A stretch of 64,000 nt of DNA, from the NCBI GenBank assembly GCA_900544025.1, contig UQTM01000010.1, forward strand, positions 1 through 64,000. Reading direction: 5' to 3'. This DNA comes from an uncultured Odoribacter sp. Lineage in GTDB: Bacteria; Bacteroidota; Bacteroidia; Bacteroidales; Marinifilaceae. The position numbers and the translations under genes are program-made. The notes below the pieces were generated by a model. That model worked only from the letters and a program-made list of their open reading frames with translations. It was not told the origin of the DNA and did no database searches. Positions 28,001 to 35,613 of the stretch are shown in pieces (positions within the stretch are counted from its first letter, which is position 1; each line of letters begins with the position of its first letter).

Positions 28001-29395
28001 GGTGGCACCGTTCTCTTCGCCGGAGATGTCTTTCCCGTTCGATGTAATCAGCGGAGTTTCGATACCCTTGTGGTCGAATTCATAGTCGATGACCGAGCAG
28101 TCGTAAATTTTGCCGGAACCGATGCCTTTTTTCCGTCGTTCGACGATGAAAAAATATTTCAGCGGGCGTCGTGTGTCGAAGCCGGAAGATAAGTCGGTGA
28201 GGTCGTATCCGAATTCCATCGGCTCGCTATGTAGTTTTCCGTCGGCCCATTTACCCAGCATGGGGGTAGCTGCCTCCACCCCGTTTTTTGCTTTTTCCGA
28301 TCGACCGTCACCGGCAAATTTGAAATGTTCCAATTCTACGGATATTTCAGGTTCAGTAGCGTTCAGGTCGGTAGAAATACCGGCAATTAGTTTTATTTCG
28401 CTGCGGTGCGAATAATCCATGCGTATTTTCAATGTACGCAGGGGACGGTAGTTCTTGCGTACATGGTAAAATTCGGGTTTCCACGCCCCGCCTTCATTTT
28501 GACGTACCGGGAAACCGTATTTATAAGGACAGTAGATAAATCCCTTGTTAGCCCATCCGTCTCCCCAGGAGTTTACGATAATCCATGCACCACATTCGTC
28601 CTTGTCTTTCTCGCCATATACGTTGTTGCTGTCTAAGTCGAACACAAGGCGGTCGTCGTATCCTACGATGGTGAGGGCATGATCTACCCCGTTTCCCCAA
28701 CGGGTGACATATTTTTCCCCCACAAGTCCGGTTGCGGCATTTCTGCCTTCCGGATCGTTTCCAATGGGGGCTTGTTGGCATGCACTGGCCACGCCTATAC
28801 CACATATTCCTCCGGCGTAGAATTCTCTGTCTCCCTGATGGTTCCATAGCCAGTTCTTTACGAATTCCCTGCCTTTTTCAGTATCTACTCCCAACGGAGA
28901 GAAAGAATTGAAAGCGATTCGGTTGAACATAGCCGAATACCATTTGTCATAGCCTTGCATCCAGCCGAAATCCGGGCTTGAACAATCCTGGTTGCCGAAC
29001 ACTTTGGAGTAAGTGGTTCCGCCATAGACCACCGAATTGGGGATGCCGTTGGCGATGGCCATCCCTTCCTTGCCGGAATTACTGTTGGTGAGTAACCATG
29101 TGAAATGGGTGGGGTAAATATTTTCGGGTTGTGAGGCATCGGCACCACGAAAAGCGTTTATTTCATGTGTGAACATATAGCCGATGCGGGAGGCCGAGCC
29201 ACAGGACCCCCCGTCCTGACCGAAGACAGGTGGAAAATAAGGACTTTCGGCATTGTTCACATGATCGGGACGGACACGTGTCGTGTCGTTGCGATATGCT
29301 ATCTGCGGCTGGTTGGCTATTGTTGTTGTGGTAGCGTTGAAATTATTGCATGCAATGATTCCTAAGGCCAGCAGTAGCCCATTCAATTTTTTCAT
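25082..29395 (-). CDS. large multidomain papain-like cysteine protease, secreted or lipid-anchored
   Basis: Predicted exported C1A-type peptidase with adhesive domains. Seen: 1437 aa from ATG 29395 (an earlier in-frame start at 29419 would put eight residues before the signal). The N-terminus LLLALGIIACNN allows lipid attachment at Cys 16 or ordinary secretion. Papain residues are all present: Q60 and C65 in FGQDGGSCGSA, H239 in GVDHALTIVGYD, N275 in VNSWGDGW. Then follow a LamG/ConA-like domain (about 580-760), three PKD-type beta-sandwiches (about 800-1085), a second LamG-like domain (about 1090-1260) and a C-terminal beta-rich domain (LPAGKYELEIVPY). The LamG and PKD parts suggest binding to glycans or matrix protein. 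It stands alone with its own terminator. Confidence 0.88.
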   Translation of the reverse strand: MKKLNGLLLALGIIACNNFNATTTTIANQPQIAYRNDTTRVRPDHVNNAESPYFPPVFGQDGGSCGSASRIGYMFTHEINAFRGADASQPENIYPTHFTWLLTNSNSGKEGMAIANGIPNSVVYGGTTYSKVFGNQDCSSPDFGWMQGYDKWYSAMFNRIAFNSFSPLGVDTEKGREFVKNWLWNHQGDREFYAGGICGIGVASACQQAPIGNDPEGRNAATGLVGEKYVTRWGNGVDHALTIVGYDDRLVFDLDSNNVYGEKDKDECGAWIIVNSWGDGWANKGFIYCPYKYGFPVRQNEGGAWKPEFYHVRKNYRPLRTLKIRMDYSHRSEIKLIAGISTDLNATEPEISVELEHFKFAGDGRSEKAKNGVEAATPMLGKWADGKLHSEPMEFGYDLTDLSSGFDTRRPLKYFFIVERRKKGIGSGKIYDCSVIDYEFDHKGIETPLITSNGKDISGEENGATVTAVVQGEPFFAPLNLCYKEDDDKQESALSWSKPQDSHYPLKGYVVFKDGNPVDTLTPAKYRYICKERQGAYSLAALYRFNDTLSILSARTQAIHPEFYHTPTPHNLSLHQSGFMIPGIFKSKYEQATIEYWLKPNSWRNWNQSAGPGWGHFLIHANNNGALTVGWDGQNRIDTRKGLITRGSWYHFAFVISKDTLTAYVNGQPIDRLISQTRSGIGGFKEFPFASSQEGAIDGELAEVRIWKEARTQQQINEMMHNSFEAMGIPASLLAYYKGELIEKDSVKMWRDFANNNHAVMTGFGQYEEMKEKSDRTSPSPADAQVAILIPEGNFYAGQAFSLSSVCSPSIVSLEWTAPGSNVRNLKVKNPTFIFTDPGTKKITLQGQNANGETVKAVREIAILPTTLDATFHPVKDEILAGERISFHPLYPVPGYRYEWTMKHADIEKAFTQNAAAVYASSGDYEVKLVVKDPRTRKSKKASYKLHVKNVAPEVQFDITPMVIQKGSHATLTDRSRYMPTAWKWQIDSRRFTTFAQGKNPSIRMDVPGIYDITLTAGNEIGSTTVTRKNALIVCNADSKNGLNFSNPQAAVTTSKALWNGATDQMTVEWWMQPASQGQLSGIGHSADTWQITADKRGRLTLYVDSLPVYSDNGFVIPGQWHHYAVTFRQGEVKFLRDGEVCKTVTTKNKTLTINSIPAFPSLRIGGEKTPMNATIDEFRVWKKALSDTLLQQYCNAPIENIEKAEAADSLMLYYSFNQNGGDVKDLTTHGNTGIRKHFGPDGDAWGRSSGVFCLNFETPFTDISGNVLPGSACPFATTGETVNRRDRARFMAFDTKATGWTIENAIVTDSISTGIYVDKNKGNTLCVYTTWDGFANRLSNHKLYRTVKLPAGKYELEIVPYQNFSTGSSRLAVAYGKGLPDIIDIDTALASASLSERRLSFILPHEAELSLGIVFELQGHQGIAIDRIILHEATMK

Positions 29396-29419
29396 GGTAT
29401 AAATATTTATTAAAATCAA

Positions 29420-29684
29420 GTTTCTTTAACGCCTGATAAATATAAGAAGCTGCTTGTAATACAACAAATTTTATTCCCGAAAAATGTCTGCGATAAGATA
29501 ATTATTTTGTTTGCCCGAAGCCGGTGTGGGAAAAATACGTTGTCAGAAACCGTACATTCGGGTTTTGAAAGTGTGGAAGGCGGAAGCTATTATAAACTTC
29601 TGACCGATGTCCGGTCAGAAATTACGGACATGGATCGCTGTGTTACTGGCGATCCGGGTAAATGATGATCGAGGAGGGGACGGT
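29420..29684. other. 265-bp intergenic region with overlapping inverted repeats
   Basis: Between the regulator stop and the protease start lie three inverted repeats: 29598-29606 with 29612-29620; 29607-29613 with 29625-29631, which overlaps and so excludes the first; and 29632-29638 with 29649-29655. On the minus strand they form the 3' region of the Crp/Fnr transcript. A weak promoter-like TTTG-N20-TATATTTA pair for the protease lies nearer its start. Confidence 0.45.
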
Positions 29685-30404
29685 TTACCCTAAATTGTTA
29701 ATCTCCTCTAATCCTTCTTTGTCGATGATCTTTATTTTTTTACCGGTTAGTTCGACGATACCTTCGGAGGCAAAATTGGATAGAGTACGAATCGCGTTTG
29801 CCGTAGTCATGTTGGACAGATTGGCCAGGTCTTCGCGGGTAAGGCATATTTTCAGGGTACAATCGTCGCTTTCGTAGCCGTAAGTTTCTTTTAAGACAAG
29901 CAGGGCTTCTGCCAAACGGCCGCGAATGTGCTTTTGGGTGAGGGTTACTGTGCGGCGGTTCGAAAACCCCAGGTCGGTAGCCAAAGCCCGGATGATACTC
30001 ATAGCCAGTTCCGGGGTGTTCCGTACGATGTCGAAAATAAGCTCGGTTTTGATCCGGCAGACAATGGAATCTTCCAAGGCTTCCGCTGAAGCGATGTGTA
30101 TTTCTTCGGCAAAAAATGCCCGGTAGCCGATGAAGCCGATGGGTTTTGCCATACGTACGATTTGGACGCGTCCGCCGATACCTTCTTTATATATTTTCAC
30201 TTTTCCGGTAATCAGGCACAGTAATCCTACGGGCATATTGCCTTCCTGATAGATCAATTCTCCCTTTTTATAGGAAAGGCATACGGTTGTATCGATGATT
30301 TTCCGTTTAGCACTTTCGTCCAGTTCCGATAAGAGGGAGTGAGGGCTATCGATGCAAATTTGACATAGGCTATCGTGCAGGTCTGTATCGGTGATAATGT
30401 GCAT
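29685..30404 (-). CDS. Crp/Fnr-family transcription regulator
   Basis: Cytoplasmic DNA-binding regulator. Seen: 239 aa; N-terminal cyclic-nucleotide-binding-type beta-roll (about 25-120, KKGELIYQEGNMPVGLLCLITGKVKIYKEG), dimer helix, and a C-terminal winged helix (about 155-230) with LTREDLANLSNMTTANAIRTL as recognition region. The effector is unknown: the canonical cAMP-contact residues are not clearly preserved, and the two Cys near residue 15 (CQIC) do not make a convincing FNR cluster set. It follows nadE by 24 bases on the same strand, so the two are probably co-transcribed. Confidence 0.88.
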   Translation of the reverse strand: MHIITDTDLHDSLCQICIDSPHSLLSELDESAKRKIIDTTVCLSYKKGELIYQEGNMPVGLLCLITGKVKIYKEGIGGRVQIVRMAKPIGFIGYRAFFAEEIHIASAEALEDSIVCRIKTELIFDIVRNTPELAMSIIRALATDLGFSNRRTVTLTQKHIRGRLAEALLVLKETYGYESDDCTLKICLTREDLANLSNMTTANAIRTLSNFASEGIVELTGKKIKIIDKEGLEEINNLG

Positions 30405-30428
30405 ATATCGAAGATAAAGGAGTTGTGA

Positions 30429-31997
30429 TTAATATGGATATTTTCTTCCTTGTCCGAAAGCTTTGTCGCTGACCCGGAGGATGGGGGGACATTGTGCCCG
30501 CTTGTATTCATTGCGTTTCACCATGCTTATGGTTTTGTCCACAATTTCTTTCTTGTGGCCTTTTTCGATGATTGCCTGTGCCGAAAGATTCTCTTCTATA
30601 TACAATTTCAGGATCGCATCCAATTCGTCGTAGGGTGGCAGGGAGTCCTGATCTTTCTGACCGGGATGCAATTCTGCCGAGGGGGCTTTGATTATGGTGT
30701 TCTCCGGGATGATTTCACGTTCCCGGTTGATATGGCGTGCCAATTTAAAAATGTCCGATTTGTAAACATCGCCGATAACTCCCAACGAACCGCATAAATC
30801 ACCGTAAAGTGTGCCGTAACCGACTGCCGCTTCACTTTTGTTGGAAGTATTTAAGGCTATATTCCCGAATTTATTCGATATCGCCATCACCAATGTCCCC
30901 CGGATACGGGCTTGTAGGTTTTCTTCCGCAACGTTAAAAGGCTGATCTTTAAACTGGTCTTTTAAAGCATTCAGGTATTGGTCGTAAATGTCTTTTATCG
31001 GAATCAGATCATGGCGGATACCTGTATTTTTCACCAGGTCGAGGGCATCCTGTACGGAATGATCGGTGGAAAAGCGGGAAGGCATGAGTAGGCCTCTCAC
31101 GTTTTCCGCTCCTAAAGCTTCTGCAGCTAAAGCCGCTACGACGGCCGAATCTATGCCGCCCGACAGTCCGAGAACTGCTGTTTTGAAGCCGTTTTTATGA
31201 AAATAGTCCTTGATTCCTAAGATCAAGGCTTTATGGAGCAGGGAGATTTTGTCTTCCTGTGTGTTTTTTATAACAGGCATTTTATTTAATTGCTCCGTAT
31301 CGATTACGGCAAAATCTTCTTTAAATGCTTTCAGGCGGGCGACTAATTGTCCCTGAGGATTGTAAACCGTGGAGTTCCCGTCGAAAATGACGGCAGTTTC
31401 CGCACCGGTGTAATTGACGGAAAGAAATGGCTTTCTGTATTTTTGTGCCAAAGCCGACAAGGTACGATTCCGTTCGTTATAACTGTCGGTGCTGAAAGGA
31501 GTGATGCCTATATAAACGATAAAATGATCCTGTTTGTCTATTTCCTCTGCTTCGTATTCATCGAATAGGATCCGGATATTTTTATTTTTATAACGGATAG
31601 GCGTGTTGTCTTCTCCGGCAACAAAATAGCGGCTTTCGTTGAAAAGATCGTAGTCGCTTAAAATGGTTTTATGAACCCCGTCGGTCACTTCTCCGTCCTG
31701 GATGAAATAGGCGGAATTATACATGATCCCGTTGGAGCTGTCTAAATTGGGTGCGCCGACAATTGCCGCGATATGTCCGCAGTGGGAGGCGATTTGTTCT
31801 ATAGCCATCCGGCATTCTTGAATGAAATCTTCTCTTTCCAGCCAATCTTCCGATAAGGCTCCGCATACGGCCAGTTCGGGAAATATAACTAATTCCGCTT
31901 TGGCTTGCCGGGCTTTTTGTATGGCCTGAATTATTTGTTCACGGTTTGCCCGGATGTCTCCGGTCTTATAATTTATTTGTGGTATGGCTATCCGCAT
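30429..31997 (-). CDS. nadE: NAD+ synthetase with a probably inactive glutamine-amidase domain
   Basis: Makes NAD+ from nicotinic acid adenine dinucleotide, ATP and an ammonia donor. Seen: 522 aa; N-terminal nitrilase-fold domain (1-250), C-terminal synthetase domain (about 255-520) with the P-loop LGLSGGIDSA near 277 and LNTSNKSEAAVGYGT. In the nitrilase domain the usual triad is only partly kept: E41 (FPELAVCG) and K110 (GVHKTILS) are present, but where active enzymes have the Cys of an ICED motif the sequence reads ILFDEYE, with Asp 146 at the Cys position and no Cys nearby. The enzyme is therefore predicted to use free ammonia, or ammonia from another protein. Divergent from gldB. Confidence 0.9.
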   Translation of the reverse strand: MRIAIPQINYKTGDIRANREQIIQAIQKARQAKAELVIFPELAVCGALSEDWLEREDFIQECRMAIEQIASHCGHIAAIVGAPNLDSSNGIMYNSAYFIQDGEVTDGVHKTILSDYDLFNESRYFVAGEDNTPIRYKNKNIRILFDEYEAEEIDKQDHFIVYIGITPFSTDSYNERNRTLSALAQKYRKPFLSVNYTGAETAVIFDGNSTVYNPQGQLVARLKAFKEDFAVIDTEQLNKMPVIKNTQEDKISLLHKALILGIKDYFHKNGFKTAVLGLSGGIDSAVVAALAAEALGAENVRGLLMPSRFSTDHSVQDALDLVKNTGIRHDLIPIKDIYDQYLNALKDQFKDQPFNVAEENLQARIRGTLVMAISNKFGNIALNTSNKSEAAVGYGTLYGDLCGSLGVIGDVYKSDIFKLARHINREREIIPENTIIKAPSAELHPGQKDQDSLPPYDELDAILKLYIEENLSAQAIIEKGHKKEIVDKTISMVKRNEYKRAQCPPILRVSDKAFGQGRKYPY

Positions 31998-32115
31998 GGT
32001 TTCCGATTTTATGCTGGGTTTAGTGTTTAAAAGCTGTTTCCTGGGTTATTCTCTTATTGTCAGGCTGTTTGAGAAATAAACTGCCCGCTTCGTGGAAATT
32101 TTAGCTTTCAACGTT

Positions 32116-32123
32116 TATCTTTG
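32116..32123 (+). promoter_or_regulatory. candidate -7 box of gldB
   Basis: TATCTTTG matches the TAnnTTTG -7 element 43 bases before the chosen gldB ATG. No good -33 element is found at the expected distance, so confidence is limited. Confidence 0.4.
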
Positions 32124-32166
32124 CCGTAAAATTACGATTTTTGTTATTAAAATAATTAAAAAAGTC

Positions 32167-33159
32167 ATGAAGTTTTTATTTGCCTGTGTCATTTTTTTAT
32201 GCCTGATCGCAGGATGCAGGGAAAGCGGTAAGCCGGATGTCGGTAAATGGAGGCAGGAACGAAAAATATTGCGTTTAGACCGTGATCTTTTTGCATTGGA
32301 CGCTCGAGCTCCCGACGTGAAGTCTATCCACCATAAGTATGGCCGTTATTTCGATGTTTATGCCGAAGGAGTGTTACAGTTGGGGCAGGTATCCGATACC
32401 ACGTTTCCTCATTTGCTGTCTTTGTTTTTACAGGATACCATTATCCGGGAAGTGTATGACACGGTAGCCTTCCGTTATCCCGAACTAACCGTTCAGGAAA
32501 AGGAACTTTCGGATGCGTGGGCTTATTATTCCTATTATTTCCCCGATAAGGTCGTGCCTCAGGTGTATGCTCATGTTTCCGGTTTCAATCAATCGGTGGT
32601 GGTAGATAGTGCCGAGGTCGGGATCAGTCTGGATAATTATTTGGGCGATTGTGTATTTTATAGTATGCTTGCCGTACCTGTTCCGATGTATGCCCGTAAA
32701 AAAATGACCGGGAATGATATCGTGAGGGATATTATGGCCGGTTGGTTCGGTGCGGAATTTCTTTTTCGTCCGCAAAAGAACGATTTAATCAGCGGAATGA
32801 TTTATCAGGGGAAGATTGTATATTTATTGCATAAAGTTTTGCCCGATTATGAGTTTTCGCGGGTGGTGGGTTTTTCCCCGGAACAACTGAAATGGTGTGA
32901 AAACAATGAAAGCCAGATTTGGGGATTTCTGATTGAAAACGATTATTTGTTTTCTACTCAGCAAAAGTTGATTATGAAGTATTTGAACGATGCTCCTTAC
33001 ACTTCGGGGATGCCTGTGGAGTCTCCGGGCAGGACTGTTGTCTGGACCGGTTGGCGCATCGTGGATGAATATATGAAAAAGTCGGGAAGCACTTTACCGG
33101 CGTTGATGCAAGAACAGGATTACCACAAGATTATGCGTGTCGCTGCTTATCGTCCTTAA
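32167..33159 (+). CDS. gldB: GldB-family lipoprotein
   Basis: Lipoprotein of the GldB family, first known from gliding motility of Flavobacterium but present in many non-gliding Bacteroidota. Seen: 330 aa from ATG 32167 (the frame opens further upstream, but only this start gives the lipoprotein signal MKFLFACVIFLCLIAGC, acceptor Cys 17). The family start KILRLDRDLFALD follows at about residue 33, with AWAYYSYYFPDKVVPQVYAHVSGF and GISLDNYLGDCVFY in the middle. Divergent neighbour of nadE, an arrangement also known around gldB in Flavobacterium. Function here is unknown; an envelope role is inferred from the anchor. Confidence 0.85.
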   Translation: MKFLFACVIFLCLIAGCRESGKPDVGKWRQERKILRLDRDLFALDARAPDVKSIHHKYGRYFDVYAEGVLQLGQVSDTTFPHLLSLFLQDTIIREVYDTVAFRYPELTVQEKELSDAWAYYSYYFPDKVVPQVYAHVSGFNQSVVVDSAEVGISLDNYLGDCVFYSMLAVPVPMYARKKMTGNDIVRDIMAGWFGAEFLFRPQKNDLISGMIYQGKIVYLLHKVLPDYEFSRVVGFSPEQLKWCENNESQIWGFLIENDYLFSTQQKLIMKYLNDAPYTSGMPVESPGRTVVWTGWRIVDEYMKKSGSTLPALMQEQDYHKIMRVAAYRP

Positions 33160-33194
33160 ACAGAACGGGGCAGGCGACGTATATAGTGATTGTT

Positions 33195-33722
33195 ATGGAT
33201 AAGAAGATATGCAGAAAATTGATCCGTGAATTGAAAGGACAATATTCGCCGGAAGAGAAGCGGAAACTGTCGGCAGGGATATGGCGGAAGGTAGAACGGA
33301 ACATACATTTTCAGAAAGCCCGGACGGTGTTGGTTTATTGGTCGATGGACGATGAAGTATATACACACGATTTTATACGGAAGTGGGCCGGAGAAAAGAC
33401 ACTTCTTTTGCCTTGCGTGAAAGGGGATGAATTGGAGATTTTCTATTATGAGGGAGAGGAAGGGATGCGCCCGGGGGAATGTTTCGGGATTATGGAACCG
33501 ACGGGGATGCGGTGTGAGGCTTTGGAAGATGTCGAACTTATTTTAGTTCCCGGTATAGCGTTCGACCGTGCAGGGAATCGATTGGGGAGAGGCAGGGGGT
33601 ATTATGATAAGATACTGAAAAAAACTCCTGCCTGGAAAATCGGTATTTGCTTTGATTTTCAGGTTTTAGAGAAAGTACCTTGCGAGATTCACGATGTGAA
33701 AATGGATGAGGTGATTTTCTAA
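33195..33722 (+). CDS. 5-formyltetrahydrofolate cyclo-ligase
   Basis: ATP-dependent enzyme converting 5-formyl-THF to 5,10-methenyl-THF, keeping the folate pool usable. Seen: 175 aa; basic N-terminal KKICRKLIRELKGQYSPEEK, TVLVYWSMDDEVYT near 47, and the ATP-site signature GNRLGRGRGYYDKIL near 133-147. Length is typical. ATG 33195 is preferred to the GTG at 33186. It follows gldB by 35 bases and is followed by a bidirectional terminator. Confidence 0.92.
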   Translation: MDKKICRKLIRELKGQYSPEEKRKLSAGIWRKVERNIHFQKARTVLVYWSMDDEVYTHDFIRKWAGEKTLLLPCVKGDELEIFYYEGEEGMRPGECFGIMEPTGMRCEALEDVELILVPGIAFDRAGNRLGRGRGYYDKILKKTPAWKIGICFDFQVLEKVPCEIHDVKMDEVIF

Positions 33723-33798
33723 GCCGGAATTTTGATCCGGTAGGATTTTCCAGGACAGGCTTTGGATGATTCTGTTCTATCTGTAAAATTTGGATATA

Positions 33799-33831
33799 AA
33801 AAAAGCCGTTCTAATTCAGAACGGCTTTTTT
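33799..33831. terminator. bidirectional terminator between the cyclo-ligase and ferredoxin genes
   Basis: A 14-bp stem (33799-33812 with 33818-33831, loop AATTC) with an A-run on one arm and a T-run on the other, so it can stop transcription from both convergent genes. Confidence 0.88.
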
Positions 33832-33844
33832 GTGCTTTTATAGA

Positions 33845-34015
33845 TTATGCCTGTTTGATAGCCTCTACCGGGCATACTCCCGCGCAAGTTCCGCAGTCAG
33901 TACATGCGTTTGCATCAATTTCATAATGATCAGCACCCATAGAGATTGCACTTACCGGGCATTCTCCTTCGCATGATCCGCAAGAAATACAGTCATCTGA
34001 TATTACGTAAGCCAT
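33845..34015 (-). CDS. 2[4Fe-4S] ferredoxin (56 aa)
   Basis: Small electron carrier for low-potential reactions. Seen: translation of the minus strand gives MAYVISDDCISCGSCEGECP at the start and CTDCGTCAGVCP in the second half, two complete CxxCxxCxxxCP cluster motifs related by the internal twofold typical of clostridial-type ferredoxins. 56 residues is the usual size. It has its own promoter (34047-34078), back to back with that of rplY, and its own terminator. Likely partners in a fermenting anaerobe are pyruvate:ferredoxin oxidoreductase or Rnf, neither encoded in this window. Confidence 0.95.
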   Translation of the reverse strand: MAYVISDDCISCGSCEGECPVSAISMGADHYEIDANACTDCGTCAGVCPVEAIKQA

Positions 34016-34046
34016 TTTAAATATAGTTTTATTGATTAATAATGGG

Positions 34047-34078
34047 CAAAATTAAAACCAATATTTGAAAGAAACAAA
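34047..34078 (-). promoter_or_regulatory. promoter of the ferredoxin gene
   Basis: Minus strand TTTG (34078-34075), 20-base spacer, TAATTTTG (34054-34047). It lies about 32 bases before the ferredoxin ATG. Confidence 0.6.
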
Positions 34079-34080
34079 GT

Positions 34081-34111
34081 TTTGCCGGAAAAAACTTTTT
34101 ACTTATCTTTG
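34081..34111 (+). promoter_or_regulatory. promoter of rplY-pth
   Basis: TTTG (34081-34084), exactly 19 bases, TATCTTTG (34104-34111): a full match to the Bacteroidota consensus. The start is predicted near 34118, leaving a leader of about 100 nt before rplY. Confidence 0.75.
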
Positions 34112-34153
34112 CGCGTTGTTTTACGGGGAATGATTTAAAATGGTGTAATGGGG

Positions 34154-34194
34154 AAACAAATCGGCTTATACCCCCGGAGCTAAGATTTGTTTTT
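34154..34194 (+). promoter_or_regulatory. terminator-like hairpin in the rplY leader
   Basis: AAACAAATC (34154-34162) pairs with GATTTGTTT (34184-34192), and an inner GCT/AGC (34164-34166 with 34178-34180) may extend the fold. The right arm runs into TTTTTG. The hairpin lies inside the 5' untranslated region, 25 bases before the ATG, where an attenuator or a ribosomal-protein leader would sit. Confidence 0.45.
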
Positions 34195-34217
34195 GAGTAG
34201 CACAAAACAAAATTATC

Positions 34218-34790
34218 ATGCAAGTATTTGAATTAAAAGCAGAAGGAAGAAAAGATTTAGGAAAAAAAGCTACTATCGCTGTAAGAAAAGAAGGAAAAGT
34301 GCCTTGCGTTCTTTACGGTGGAGCTGAGAACGTACATTTTGTTGTAGCTGAAAAAGATTTGGCTAAATTATTGTACACTCCGGTAGTATATACCATTAAT
34401 TTAAATGTCGATGGCAAATCTTATTCTGCTGTGATGAGAGAAATTCAGTTTCATCCGGTGAGCGACCGTGTGCTGCACATCGATTTCTATCAGATTTCTG
34501 AAAGTAAACCTGTTGTGATAGAAGTTCCGGTTAAATTGCAGGGATTTGCAGAAGGTGTTCAGGCCGGTGGTAAATTGGCGCTGATTATGAGAAAGCTGAA
34601 AGTGAAAGCTCCTTTGGCCGATCTGCCGGGCGAAGTGGTTTTGGATGTAACCAATTTGGGATTGGGTAAATCGATCCGGGTAAAAGACCTGTCGTTCGAC
34701 AAGTTCGAAATCATGAATGCTAAAGATGTTGTGATCGCACAGATCAAGCTGACCAGAGCAGCGAGAGCAGCCGCTCAGGAAGCAAAATAA
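34218..34790 (+). CDS. rplY: 50S ribosomal protein bL25 (Ctc form)
   Basis: Binds 5S rRNA in the central protuberance of the large subunit. Seen: 190 aa, the long Ctc/TL5 form: N-terminal L25 domain (1-90, ELKAEGRKDLGKKATIAVRKEGKVPCVLYGG) and C-terminal TL5 domain (95-185, PVKLQGFAEGVQAGGKLALIMRKLKV). It is followed after 11 bases by pth, a frequent bacterial pairing. The leader carries a hairpin that may allow autoregulation. Confidence 0.97.
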   Translation: MQVFELKAEGRKDLGKKATIAVRKEGKVPCVLYGGAENVHFVVAEKDLAKLLYTPVVYTINLNVDGKSYSAVMREIQFHPVSDRVLHIDFYQISESKPVVIEVPVKLQGFAEGVQAGGKLALIMRKLKVKAPLADLPGEVVLDVTNLGLGKSIRVKDLSFDKFEIMNAKDVVIAQIKLTRAARAAAQEAK

Positions 34791-34801
34791 TTTGAGATTT
34801 T

Positions 34802-35365
34802 ATGAAGTATCTGATTGTAGGGTTAGGTAATATCGGCCCTGAATACCAGGATACACGGCATAATATCGGATTTAATGTGTTGGACGCCTTTGCTAAGGCG
34901 TCCAATGCTGTTTTTGAAGATAAGCGTTACGGTGCTGTGTGTGAGATGAAATTGAAAGGACGTACCTTGATTTTGTTGAAGCCCAATACTTATATGAATT
35001 TGAGTGGTAAGGCTGTCAGTTACTGGATGCAGAAAGAGAAGGTGGCTTTGGAAGATTTGCTGGTGATTGTCGATGATTTGGCTTTGCCTTTCGGAACGCT
35101 CCGTTTACGCGCTCAGGGAAGTGACGGCGGGCACAACGGGTTGAAAAGTATAAATGCTTTGTTAGGTACAACTTCTTATGCACGTTTACGTTTTGGTATA
35201 GGTAGCGAGTTTGCCCGGGGGCAGCAGATCGATTATGTGCTGGGGCATTGGGAAGGGGAAGAGGCAGAACGGTTGCCGGCTTTGCTGGAACGTAGCGGGG
35301 AGATCGTTACTTCGTGTGTCCTGACCGGAATAACGCGGACAATGAATCTGTTCAATAAAAAATAA
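34802..35365 (+). CDS. pth: peptidyl-tRNA hydrolase
   Basis: Frees tRNA from peptidyl-tRNA that drops off ribosomes. Seen: 187 aa; [22 protein letters not shown] (7-28) with the catalytic His 20 in [43 protein letters not shown] and a RLRFGIG segment, the full set of Pth signatures. Length is standard. Second gene of the rplY operon. Confidence 0.97.
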   Translation: MKYLIVGLGNIGPEYQDTRHNIGFNVLDAFAKASNAVFEDKRYGAVCEMKLKGRTLILLKPNTYMNLSGKAVSYWMQKEKVALEDLLVIVDDLALPFGTLRLRAQGSDGGHNGLKSINALLGTTSYARLRFGIGSEFARGQQIDYVLGHWEGEEAERLPALLERSGEIVTSCVLTGITRTMNLFNKK

Positions 35366-35613
35366 AGACCGGCAGGAAGACGATGAATCGTTTTACCGGA
35401 TCATTTCCCGGCAATTAGGAATGGAAGAATTAGGGGGAGAAAGTGAAGGTGAAAAAAGATTGGCAGGTTTTTTGTACCGGGTTTCTTGTCGGAAGATTTG
35501 AGAAGAGAGCAGGAAGCAAGAAGTTATGAAGGAGAAAGGGGGAGGAGGATCAATTTTGGAATAAAAGATTCATATCATGGAGAGGGTGACGGTGGTTTTA
35601 TTAAGTTGAAGCT

